Source: Peribacillus sp044761985 (lineage in GTDB: Bacteria; Bacillota; Bacilli; Bacillales; DSM-1321). From it: DNA of 64,000 nt. A program made the position numbers and the translations under genes. Below, piece after piece: positions 40,485-49,326 of this stretch. Position 1 is the first letter of the stretch, and every line of letters begins with the position of its first letter. The notes under the pieces are model-generated. The model was given only the letters and a program-made list of their open reading frames with translations, was not told where the DNA came from and did no database searches. Location of the stretch: the NCBI RefSeq assembly GCF_044761985.1, contig NZ_JBIWDK010000008.1, forward strand, positions 124,001 to 188,000. Reading direction: 5' to 3'.

Positions 40485-43400
40485 ATGAAGAAGTTACTTA
40501 TACCAACGTTCTGTTTCGCAGTATTGAGTACTGTTGCTTTTGAAGAACATATATCTGCAGCTCCACTATCAGCCGAACAAAAAACGATAGAAACGATAAA
40601 ATATGTGAATGTGAGCTTAGGGTCGCTGAATATGCGAAAAAGCGGTAAGGAAAGCGCAGCCGTAGTGGCGAAGCTAAGTAAAGGCACGAAGGTTACGGTG
40701 TATTCGGAATCCAAGGGCTGGGCTAAGGTCAAGGCAAATGGAAAAGAAGGATACGTGAGTACCGCTTACCTTTCAACAAAAAAACCAGGAGCGGTTAAGC
40801 AAGCAGTGACCGCAACCGTCAAAACGACGACAAAATACGTGAATGTGAGTTCAGGTACGCTGAATATGCGGAAAAGTGGTAACGCAAGCGCGAAAATAGT
40901 CACGATGCTAAGCAAGGGTACCAAAGTAACGGTGTATTCGGAGTCAAAAGGCTGGGCAAAAGTCAAAGCGAACAATAAGGAAGGCTATGTGAATACGGCC
41001 TACCTTTCGACAAAGAAGCCGGCAACGGTAACAAAGGCTTCCACCACCGTCAAAACGACGACAAAATACGTGAATGTGAGTTCAGGTACGCTGAATATGC
41101 GGAAAAGTGGTTCCGCGAGCGCGAAAATTGTCACGACACTAAGCAAGGGCACGAAGGTAACGGTGTACTCGGAGTCAAAAGGCTGGGCGAAAATCAAAGC
41201 GAACAATAAGGAAGGCTATGTGAATACAACCTACCTTTCCACAAAGAAACCCGCCACGGCAACAAAGGCTTCCACCACCGTTAAAACGACGACAAAATAC
41301 GTGAATGTGAGCTCAGGTACGCTGAATATGCGGAAAAGTGGATCCGCGAGCGCGAAAATTGTCNNNNNNNNNNNNNNNNNNNNNNNNNNNNNNNNNNNNN
41401 NNNNNNNNNNNNNNNNNNNNNNNNNNNNNNNNNNNNNNNNNNNNNNNNNNNNNNNNNNNNNNCACGGAATTAACCAAAGGCACCAAAGTAACGGTGTATT
41501 CAGAGTCAAAAGGCTGGGCGAAGATCAAAGCGAACAATAAGGAAGGCTATGTGAATACAGCCTACCTTTCCACAACGAAACCAGTCACGGCCAAACCAGC
41601 GTCCACTCCGGTTAAGACGACGACAAAATACGTGAATGTGAGCTCAGGCACGCTGAATATGCGGAAAAGTGGATCCGCGAGCGCGAAAATTGTCACGGAA
41701 TTAACCAAAGGCACCAAAGTAACGGTGTATTCAGAGTCAAAAGGCTGGGCGAAGATCAAAGCGAACAATAAGGAAGGCTATGTGAATACGGCCTATCTTT
41801 CCACAAAGAAACCAGTCACGGCAAAACCAGCTTCCACTCCGGTTAAGACGACGACAAAATACGTGAATGTAAGTTCAGGTACGCTGAATATGAGGAAAAG
41901 TGGTTCGNNNNNNNNNNNNNNNNNNNNNNNNNNNNNNNNNNNNNNNNNNNNNNNNNNNNNNNNNNNNNNNNNNNNNNNNNNNNNNNNNNNNNNNNNNNNN
42001 NNNNNNCCAGTCACGGCAAAACCAGCTTCCACTCCGGTTAAGACGACGACAAAATACGTGAATGTAAGTTCAGGTACGCTGAATATGAGGAAAAGTGGTT
42101 CGGCGAGCGCGAAAATAGTCACTGAATTAACCAAAGGCACTAAAGTAACGGTGTATTCAGAGTCAAAAGGCTGGGCAAAGATCAAAGCGAATAATAAGGA
42201 AGGCTATGTGAATACAACCTACCTTTCCACAAAGAAGCCCGTCACGGCAAAACCAGCTTCCACTCCGGTTAAGACGACGACAAAATACGTGAATGTAAGT
42301 TCAGGTACGCTGAATATGAGGAAAAGTGGTTCCGCAAGCGCGGCAATCGTCACCGAGCTAACGAAAGGGACGAAGGTAACGGTGTACTCGGAGTCCAATG
42401 GCTGGGCAAAAATCAAGGCGAACAATAAGGAAGGTTATGTGAATACAACTTACCTTTTCACAACAAAGCCAAGCTCAACGCCTGTAGTTGAACCAACTGT
42501 CAAAGAGATAAAATATGTGAATGTAAGCTCAGGTACACTCAATGTACGGAATAAACCGACAGAAACCGCCTCCATCATTGTGAAATTGGCGAAGGGTGTA
42601 GAGGTTACCGTTCTTTCTGAATCGAATGGCTGGTCAAATATTGAAGTATATGGTGGAGAAGGTTATGTAAGCTCGCAATATCTTTCAACGACCAAGCCAA
42701 ATTCGAAAGATGAAAAGCCGGAACCTACCCCTCCTATTGAAGAAAACACGCTCATTAAATTCGTGAAGGTGAACGATGGATCTAATTTGAACATGCGATC
42801 CGTAGCCTCGACGTCTGCCTCTATCGTGGCAATGCTTGCCAATAATACGGCGGTAACGGTGTATTCTGAATCTGATGGTTGGGCAAAGGTTTCAGCAAAT
42901 GGGAAAACGGGATATGTGAGCTCACAGTATTTAGTTAACACAGCTGCAGAAACTCCAGGCAATGCTCCTGGAACGGTCATTAAGAATTATACAGAATATG
43001 GCCTGACGATCGACAAGATGGTAGATTTGCAGATGGCCGTCAATGCCCAAACGGATAAAAGCTACCAAACCTACATACGTGAAGACGGTATTATTTTAAC
43101 CTCTTCCACGAAAGGTACGGTCAATGGATCGGGCTGGCGAGTACGGGGAGGAGCTGGTCCGGATAACTGGGTAGTCGGTTCGGTCAGCAATAATCAGTCT
43201 CTTACAATCAAATCGAAGGTGAAAGGCTCTGACGGTTATTACTGGTATGAAGTCGATATCAATAAAACCTGGGTCAATGCGAGTCCAGAAGATGTGAAAT
43301 ATCATCTGAATCCAGATAATTTCGAGAATGACCCAGTTAACTCGTTTCAATTTGTCAAACTCTCTCAAAGTGCGAACCTGAACGCTGCCGAAGTGAATAG

Positions 43401-43890
43401 TAGAATCCTATCCGGCAAAGGAATCTTAGAAGGACAAGCAGCCACCTTCATGACGGCAGGGGATAAATATGGAGTCAATGATATTTATCTTATTTCACAC
43501 GCATTATTGGAAACGGGCAAAGGGACTTCACCATTAGCAACAGGCGTTATGGTGAATGGAAAGACAGTCTATAATATGTACGGAATCGGAGCGTATGATG
43601 GAACGGCAGTAAGCAGCGGCGCGCAATATGCCTATAATGCAGGCTGGTTCACTCCGGAGGCGGCCATCATCGGCGGTGCAGAATTCATCGCCAAAGGGTA
43701 TATTTCCACAGGGCAAGATACCTTATACAAAATGAGATGGAATCCCGCTGGGGCAAGCACTTATGGATATGCCACCCATCAGTATGCAACAGATATCGGC
43801 TGGGCCGTAAAGCAAGTAAAACAGATTTATAATTTATATAGCTTGCTAGATTCCTATAATCTAAAGATGGATATTCCTAAATATAAATAA
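40485..43890 (+). CDS. Secreted multi-SH3b N-acetylglucosaminidase (GH73), interrupted by two assembly gaps
   Basis: A cell-wall hydrolase with signal peptide (MKKLLIPTFCFAVLSTVAFEE), at least eleven bacterial SH3 (SH3b) repeats of about 77 residues with core YVNVSSGTLNMRKSG and KGTKVTVYSESKGWAK, and a C-terminal glucosaminidase domain (ALLETGKGTSPLA, catalytic Glu in LLETGKG; YNMYGIGAYD). It would bind peptidoglycan through SH3b and cut glycan strands outside the cell. N runs at 41364-41462 and 41908-42006 break the repeats; the apparent frame change across the first is caused by the arbitrary gap length. GTAGGGAGAA precedes ATG 40485. True length is unknown. Confidence 0.85.
40596..42940 (+). 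repeat. Tandem SH3b-coding repeats, about 231 bp period, collapsed at N runs
   Basis: Near-identical units begin about 40836, 41067, 41298, 41631, 41862, 42054 and 42285, with more diverged copies at both ends (40600, 42516, 42764). Each N run is exactly 99 bases, which is a placeholder: the missing DNA must be about 231k-1 bases for the first and 135+231k for the second to restore the repeat phase. Confidence 0.85.
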
Positions 43891-43894
43891 AACA

Positions 43895-43929
43895 AGAAAA
43901 CCACATGAAGCTACATCATGTGGTTTTCT
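43895..43929 (+). terminator. Terminator of the GH73 gene
   Basis: Perfect 14-bp stem AGAAAACCACATGA / TCATGTGGTTTTCT, loop of seven bases, starting 4 bases after the stop codon. Confidence 0.8.
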
Positions 43930-43938
43930 ATTTCACCA

Positions 43939-44041
43939 TTTATCTACGAAAAGGCATATTTATCTTCGAAATCGTCCCATTTATCTTCGGAAAGAGCGGT
44001 TTTATCTTCGGAATTTGCCATTATATCAATTTTTCGACAAG
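43939..44041. repeat. Intergenic array of five 20-21 bp units, core TTTATCTTCGGAA
   Basis: Units start at 43939, 43959, 43980, 44001 and about 44021 (the last degenerate). Each begins TTTATCT(T/A)CG and ends in about ten variable bases. Period and unit number equal those of the arrays at 18739 and 58026, whose core in reverse complement is TTTATCGGTC. Confidence 0.8.
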
Positions 44042-44155
44042 ATTCTTCCATATTATAAGTAAGGCTCAGGGTTCATTATTTAATAGCTGAGGAGCAATGA
44101 ATTTTAGGGTATAATCGAGTATGTTAATATATGTAAAATGTAGGAGGGGAATCCT

Positions 44156-44851
44156 ATCCAAGATAAAATTTTGTTAGTGGAAGATGATGCATCCATTCAG
44201 GAAATGGTAGAAAGCTATTTAATAAAAGAGGGTTTTATTGTGGTGACAGCTTGTGATGGAGAAGAAGCTATAAAAAAATTTATGCAAGATTCGTTCGTGT
44301 TCATCATTCTTGATATTATGATGCCAAAGATAGATGGGTTAGAAGTGATGAAATGGATCCGTGAAAGAAGTGCAATCCCTATTTTAATGATGTCTGCTAA
44401 GGATACAGATGTGGATAAGGCAATTGGGTTAGGACTCGGGGCGGATGATTATATTTGTAAGCCATTTTCCATGATTGAATTGTCCGCACGGGTGAAGGCT
44501 GGAATTAGGCGTTCGACTACTTATTCTGCCCCACAAAAAACGCAGGATGAAATTATACAAATTGGAGATTTGAAAATAGATACGATTAATTTTACTGTTT
44601 GGAAGAACGATGAAGTCATTAAACTAACCTCTAAAGAATTCGAATTATTGAAGCTTTTTGCGAAGAATGGCAATCGCGTTTTCACCAAATCCCAAATTTA
44701 TAATCTACTTTGGAATGAAGAATATTTTGGCGATGAAAATGTTATTAATGTTCATATGAGAAGGCTGCGAGAGAAGATCGAGGATGATCCATCAAACCCA
44801 AAATTCATTAAAACATTATGGGGAATCGGTTATAAGCTGGAAGTGATGTAA
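44156..44851 (+). CDS. OmpR-family response regulator (YcbL-like) with an apparent AUC start
   Basis: A response regulator with a receiver domain (1-115; acidic pocket EDD, phospho-acceptor in ILDIMMPKIDG, switch Lys in CKPFS) and a C-terminal winged helix (DNA-binding SKEFELLKLFAKNGNRVFTKSQIYNLLW; VINVHMRRLREKIE). The strong ribosome binding site AGGAGGGG at 44143-44149 points to codon 44156, which is ATC, followed by CAAGATAAAATT (QDKI) leading into LLVEDD, where homologues start MQDKILLVEDD. The first standard start, TTG 44171, is too far and would remove a core strand. It may be an AUC start, a mutation or a sequencing error. Partner kinase follows directly. Confidence 0.85.
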   Translation: MQDKILLVEDDASIQEMVESYLIKEGFIVVTACDGEEAIKKFMQDSFVFIILDIMMPKIDGLEVMKWIRERSAIPILMMSAKDTDVDKAIGLGLGADDYICKPFSMIELSARVKAGIRRSTTYSAPQKTQDEIIQIGDLKIDTINFTVWKNDEVIKLTSKEFELLKLFAKNGNRVFTKSQIYNLLWNEEYFGDENVINVHMRRLREKIEDDPSNPKFIKTLWGIGYKLEVM

Positions 44852-45787
44852 ATGGTGCTTTTTTTACTGATGATCATTATCCTATTATTGGGTATTATTT
44901 TCTTTCAATATCGCGTTCAGAAAAATAGAGATAAAAACCTACGATACATATATACGAAGCTAGAGGCTATTTTAGAAAAACAAACAGGTGAAAAACTATT
45001 AGTAGTAACAGATGATAAAGAATTACAAAAGTTATTAGTTGCCATTAATCATATATTAGTAGCGAATCAAATCAAAAATGCCGAGCATGCCAAGGTAGAG
45101 ATGTCCATGCGCAAGATGCTCTCTAATGTATCGCATGATTTAAAAACGCCACTGACGGTTGTCCTGGGATATGTAGAAATTTTGCATACCGAACCTACGA
45201 TGGAGGAGGATGAGCGGCAGGCCTTACTGAAAAAGCTGCATGTGAAAACGCTCGAAGTGACGGAGCTCATTCATAAGTTCTTTGATTTGGCGAAACTAGA
45301 GTCCGGCGATCAAGAAATCGAGCTAACAAGAATCAATATGAATGAAGTCTGTCAGAACAATATATTATCGTTCTATGACTTACTCACGTCGAAAGGCTTT
45401 TCCGTTCAGATCGATATACCAAAAGAAAATCTTTATGCTCTTGGTAATGTAGATGTATTAAGCAGGGTGTTAAATAATTTAATCTCGAATGCGATAACGT
45501 ATGGGGAGGACGGAAAAACGCTGGGTATGACTTTAAGAGGGGATGAACAGGTGGTATGCATTGATATCTGGGATAAAGGAAAGGGAATTTCCCATTCTCA
45601 TATCGACAAGGTCTTTGAGCGTATGTATACATTGGAGGATTCAAGAAACCACCTTTATCAAGGGAGCGGACTTGGCCTGACCATCACGAAAAGGCTTGTG
45701 GAAGCATTAGGTGGGGAAATCCATCTTTCCAGTGTGCCATTTGAAAAAACGGTATTTACGATCATATTAAAACGAATGACATTTTAG
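44852..45787 (+). CDS. Sensor histidine kinase (YcbM-like)
   Basis: A 311-residue kinase with one N-terminal membrane helix (VLFLLMIIILLLGIIFFQY), hardly any sensor region, a HisKA domain with phospho-acceptor His in SNVSHDLKTPLT and a HATPase domain with N box NNLISNAITY, G1 WDKGKGIS and G2 GSGLGLTITKRLVEALGG. Without a sensor domain it is of the intramembrane-sensing type that typically detects antimicrobial peptides through a neighbouring ABC transporter. The ATG directly follows the regulator stop. Order and lengths equal B. subtilis ycbLMNO. Confidence 0.9.
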   Translation: MVLFLLMIIILLLGIIFFQYRVQKNRDKNLRYIYTKLEAILEKQTGEKLLVVTDDKELQKLLVAINHILVANQIKNAEHAKVEMSMRKMLSNVSHDLKTPLTVVLGYVEILHTEPTMEEDERQALLKKLHVKTLEVTELIHKFFDLAKLESGDQEIELTRINMNEVCQNNILSFYDLLTSKGFSVQIDIPKENLYALGNVDVLSRVLNNLISNAITYGEDGKTLGMTLRGDEQVVCIDIWDKGKGISHSHIDKVFERMYTLEDSRNHLYQGSGLGLTITKRLVEALGGEIHLSSVPFEKTVFTIILKRMTF

Positions 45788-45819
45788 CTTGTAGAAAGAG
45801 GAATTCTACAAGCTTTTTT
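45786..45819 (+). terminator. Terminator after the histidine kinase
   Basis: Perfect 11-bp stem AGCTTGTAGAA / TTCTACAAGCT, followed by TTTTTT. It overlaps the kinase stop codon and separates regulatory genes from the ABC genes. Confidence 0.85.
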
Positions 45820-45907
45820 GTGCCCGACTTACGAAACCTTTTTGTTAAGGCAGATTTATTTACAAAATTGATTTCCATCCGCTTTTTCTCTTTAACTTAA
45901 GGAATTT

Positions 45908-45925
45908 GTAAGAATTGAGTAAGAA
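45908..45925 (+). promoter_or_regulatory. Direct repeats, candidate response-regulator binding site
   Basis: GTAAGAA at 45908-45914 and 45919-45925, spaced 11 bases centre to centre, one helical turn apart as typical of OmpR-family sites. A third, related GTAAG lies at 45951-45955. No clear -35 box is present before the ABC genes, in line with activator dependence. Confidence 0.4.
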
Positions 45926-45979
45926 AAAAGAGAAGTCCGTTTCGTAAAATGTAAGTAAGCAGCGAAAGGAGATAATAAA

Positions 45980-46903
45980 ATGTCCTATATAGTAAAGACA
46001 AATCAACTGACAAAGGTATATGAAGGGAAAGAGGTTGTTGCAGGGGTCAATATGCATGTAAAGAAAGGTGAGGTCTACGGTTTTTTAGGACCCAACGGTG
46101 CTGGTAAAACAACGGTCTTGAAAATGATTACAAATCTAATCAAGCCTACAAGCGGTGATATTGAAATCTTTGGGGAGAAATTAACGAACACATCCTATGA
46201 GGTACTAAAACGAATGGGTTCGATTGTTGAATATCCTATTTTCTATGAAAAACTAACGGCCAAGGAGAATCTATATTTGCATTGTGAATACATGGGCCAT
46301 TATGACAAGAAGTCCATTGACCAGGCGTTAGACCTCGTGAAATTGCACAATATCGATGACAAAAAAGTAAAAGACTTTTCTCTTGGAATGAAACAAAGGT
46401 TAGGAATTGCCAGAGCGATCACGACCAAACCGGAGCTGTTGATTTTAGATGAACCCATTAATGGCTTAGATCCCATTGGCATTAAAGAGTTACGCGAGCT
46501 ATTCAACATGCTGTGTAAAGAATATGGCATTACTTTATTGGTTTCTAGTCATATTTTAGCTGAAATGGAACAAATGGCAGATACCATTGGGGTCATTCGC
46601 AATGGGCAGCTAATAAAGGAAGTGTCAATGAAGAGTATCGTTATGGAACAAACGGATTATATTGAGGTGACGGTTCAAGACATTAAAAAGGCAGCTTATA
46701 TAGTAGAGAATCATATCGGGATAAAAAATTTCAAAATCATGAGTGAACAGATGATTCGCATTTATGAAAGGAACGCAAAGCAGCAAGAAATATCAAAGGC
46801 ACTCATTATGAACGATATTGAGATTGAAAGCATCAACAAGAAAAATAGCTCTTTGGAAGAATACTTTCTTAATCTAATGGAAGGAGTGGAAACACATGCT
46901 TAA
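45980..46903 (+). CDS. ABC transporter ATP-binding protein (YcbN/BcrA-like)
   Basis: A 307-residue ATPase of the bacitracin/lantibiotic exporter type. Walker A is GPNGAGKTT, signature LGMKQRLGIA preceded by FS, Walker B LLILDEPINGLDP, H-loop SSHI. The C-terminal about 80 residues are the extension found in BcrA-type proteins. AAAGGAGA precedes the ATG. It overlaps the permease gene by 8 bases. With the adjacent two-component system it likely forms an antimicrobial-peptide detection and export module; the ligand is unknown. Confidence 0.92.
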   Translation: MSYIVKTNQLTKVYEGKEVVAGVNMHVKKGEVYGFLGPNGAGKTTVLKMITNLIKPTSGDIEIFGEKLTNTSYEVLKRMGSIVEYPIFYEKLTAKENLYLHCEYMGHYDKKSIDQALDLVKLHNIDDKKVKDFSLGMKQRLGIARAITTKPELLILDEPINGLDPIGIKELRELFNMLCKEYGITLLVSSHILAEMEQMADTIGVIRNGQLIKEVSMKSIVMEQTDYIEVTVQDIKKAAYIVENHIGIKNFKIMSEQMIRIYERNAKQQEISKALIMNDIEIESINKKNSSLEEYFLNLMEGVETHA

Positions 46904-47588
46904 TTTAATGAAGTTAGAACGTATGAAGATGAAACTTGGCTGGTACGTAAAAGGAGCGGTTATGGCAAACGTCCTGATAATCGCCTTACTTAGTTTCGCC
47001 ATGTATACAGCACAAGTGGAAGGAGAATTATTCGTTGCTTCGCATCAAGAAGCCTTTATACTAATCGGGGCAATTGTAAGAGCTACATTTATCATATTCG
47101 CCGCAGTATTGATTGCGAAAATGATCATTGAAGAATATTCAAACAAAACGATCCTGATTCTGTTCTCCTATCCAATCAATCGAAAGAAAATCATTGCTAG
47201 CAAACTGCTAATTATAGGGGCTCTGACATTCATCACGATGTTATTGTCTAACATCATCGTTGTGGGTTCATTTTCTATCATCCATCATTATATTCCTCTT
47301 GTACCCTTTCAAATCACAATGCAACAGTATGTGGGAGAAGTCATAAAAATGGTCCCATATTCGATCGCTACAGCGGGAATAAGCTTAATTCCATTGTATT
47401 TTGGGATGCGAAAGCATTCTGTTCCAGCCACAATCTGTTCCTCTATTATAGTGGTGATGATTGCTTGTTCCTCCTACCCATCATTCTCATTGGTTACTTT
47501 CATTCCTCTTCAATTAGGGCTCGCGGCCGTCGGGGTGGCCATTGCTTACTTTTCGATTCGAACGATCGAGAAAGAAGATTTGGTTTAA
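46896..47588 (+). CDS. ABC transporter permease (YcbO-like)
   Basis: A 230-residue membrane protein with six predicted helices, equal in size to B. subtilis YcbO and to lantibiotic-immunity permeases. The stretch EEYSNKTILILFSYPINRKKIIASKLL between helices two and three is typical of ABC-2 type permeases. Starts within the ATPase gene (8-base overlap), so they are made together, and ends before a long hairpin terminator. Confidence 0.88.
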   Translation: MLNLMKLERMKMKLGWYVKGAVMANVLIIALLSFAMYTAQVEGELFVASHQEAFILIGAIVRATFIIFAAVLIAKMIIEEYSNKTILILFSYPINRKKIIASKLLIIGALTFITMLLSNIIVVGSFSIIHHYIPLVPFQITMQQYVGEVIKMVPYSIATAGISLIPLYFGMRKHSVPATICSSIIVVMIACSSYPSFSLVTFIPLQLGLAAVGVAIAYFSIRTIEKEDLV

Positions 47589-47601
47589 TTTAAAGGACTT
47601 C

Positions 47602-47648
47602 ATCCTTTGTTAGCTGCCTTTAAAGCTAACAAAGGATATTTTCTTTGT
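47602..47648 (+). terminator. Terminator of the ABC operon
   Basis: Perfect 14-bp stem ATCCTTTGTTAGCT / AGCTAACAAAGGAT followed by ATTTTCTTTG. Confidence 0.8.
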
Positions 47649-47856
47649 TCATATAATACGGTTAAAGGTGCATAGACAACTAGATGTCTCAATGGAACCT
47701 GAAAATATGGAGAATTCTTATAGTTCTCCGAGGTGAAAAATAGTAATATTATACTATTCTGATGGTTTAATGATGATATAGATATACACCCTCTCAAAAT
47801 TTCACTGCCATGTTTTTTCAAGGTCTACCATGCAAATGGAGGGAAAGGGGAGTTCC

Positions 47857-48375
47857 ATGCAAAAAAAAGCAATCCGGAAGTTATTTAGTCTATGGACGGG
47901 AGAGTTGACGGCAACGGTCCTTTTCGCCGTCTTGTGGTTATTATTCATTCAGCAACAGAAATGGGCGGATCCTTACTTGATTTCATTTCCCCCTATCTAT
48001 GCTTTTGTTGTGCTGGAGTTCATCTTGTTTCAAGGGAGCCTCTATTGGTTTTTGAAATGGACACAAGCGAAGCAAAAGAAGTACATCGGGCTGCCTTCTG
48101 CTCAACTACGCATGTTTCTGTTGTTTAAAAAGATCAATTTCGTACTAATCTTGATAGGAGCACTCGTTTTGCTCTACCAAATCATTACCTTTTCGGTTGG
48201 TCATTATTGGTTCACTTTTCTTTATGCTTTCGCCATCATTGAACATATCAATTACTACCATATCAGGCTTTCCTATCAGACTTCGGAAGAGTTAAGGGAG
48301 TTCTTTCATCAAAAGAAATTCCGTCCTTCCATCCTGGCAAAGGAATTGGCAATGCTAAAGGTAAAGGTGGATTAA
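47857..48375 (+). CDS. Four-helix membrane protein of unknown function
   Basis: A 172-residue protein with four predicted transmembrane helices, a positively charged cytoplasmic loop (KWTQAKQKKYIG) and a soluble basic tail (HQKKFRPSILAKELAMLKVKVD). No family recognised. ATG 47857 follows AAAGGGGAG; the longer start at 47830 is not supported. The DUF1648 gene begins two bases after its stop, so the pair is co-expressed. Confidence 0.75.
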   Translation: MQKKAIRKLFSLWTGELTATVLFAVLWLLFIQQQKWADPYLISFPPIYAFVVLEFILFQGSLYWFLKWTQAKQKKYIGLPSAQLRMFLLFKKINFVLILIGALVLLYQIITFSVGHYWFTFLYAFAIIEHINYYHIRLSYQTSEELREFFHQKKFRPSILAKELAMLKVKVD

Positions 48376-48377
48376 TT

Positions 48378-48770
48378 ATGGTTACGAATAAGAAAACTGC
48401 AATCGAGCGTTCTTTAGATCTTGCTTCCATGATTCTACTTATCATCATTTTTGTCTACATATGGTTCAAGTGGTCTGCCTTGCCGGATAGCATCCCCATG
48501 AAATTCGATTCATCTGGTTTGGTTTCCCAATGGGGAGACAAGAAAAGCATATTAGGGCTACCATTAATAGGACTAGCAGCATATGGTGTGTTTAGTCTAG
48601 TTGAAAAGTTTCCTGATAACATCAACTTACGAATCTATAAAAGAGAAAATAAAGAGAAGGAATTGAAGTATAATCGGACAATTGTAAATGCCATAAAAAA
48701 TGCCATCGTCATTGTTCTGGTCCTCGCTAACTGGCAAATTATTGAAGGACTTTATAAGATCAATGGGTGA
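48378..48770 (+). CDS. DUF1648 domain membrane protein
   Basis: A 130-residue protein with an N-terminal helix (MILLIIIFVYIWF), the DUF1648 signature LPDSIPMKFDSSGLVSQWGDK (about residues 36-56), and two further helices. DUF1648 is found in SdpI-type immunity proteins and related membrane regulators. Here only the short single-domain form is present, next to another small membrane protein. Function unknown; a link to peptide immunity would be inference. Confidence 0.8.
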   Translation: MVTNKKTAIERSLDLASMILLIIIFVYIWFKWSALPDSIPMKFDSSGLVSQWGDKKSILGLPLIGLAAYGVFSLVEKFPDNINLRIYKRENKEKELKYNRTIVNAIKNAIVIVLVLANWQIIEGLYKING

Positions 48771-49326
48771 TTCTTCATGAAGAAGGATTGCTTTTTTTGT
48801 GTGCCAGACATGTTCATTTACGTTAGGGGTGCCCTAGATAGGTGAACTATTAGCCGAAAGCGAGGGTGTTCACGATGACATGGAATCTGAAGGAAGCTCG
48901 AGGCAATTCCTGTGTACACCGGTGGAAAAAATGGAAGAGACTCGAACTTAATATAGATACCTGATGCATAAAGAAGGGCTAACTCCCCAAAGAGATAGTA
49001 GCTATACCGTGAATTCAAAGAAAGCATGGATTTAGTTCAAGTGTATTACTATTGTACTATAAAATCACTCCATTTAATTTTGAATAGGTATTTGGAATTA
49101 GATGGAAAATGAATCTATTATGAATTTTATGAATTTTTTGTAAAATAATCAATTATCTGTTTTTAATTTAGATTATTTTGTTGTATTATAGGTTGTACAC
49201 ATATCGATAGGGGAAAAGACATAGGTCGATTTGTGTGAATATTAAGATAGTTAGAGCTGAGGTAATTTATTGGGTGGTATGTCAATGATATTATGTCAGT
49301 ATAGAAAAAAGGGAGGCTTTACTTTA
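48771..49326. other. 556-base intergenic region before the secreted nucleotidase gene
   Basis: No convincing gene on either strand. At its left end the palindrome TTCTTCATGAAGAA (48771-48784) followed by GGATTG and seven T may serve as a weak terminator. The right half is very AT-rich with a TATTAT element near 49181 that could be the -10 of the nucleotidase promoter, without a good -35. Confidence 0.45.

Noticed and set aside
41338..41540. Frameshift splitting the SH3b/GH73 gene into two.
   Set aside because: The frame change coincides with a 99-base N placeholder whose true length is not a multiple of three relative to the repeat phase.
49110..49150. TTTACA/TTCATA-like repeats at 11-base spacing on the minus strand, reminiscent of PhoP boxes before the nucleotidase.
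   Set aside because: Wrong orientation, only one good repeat, and the region is extremely AT-rich.
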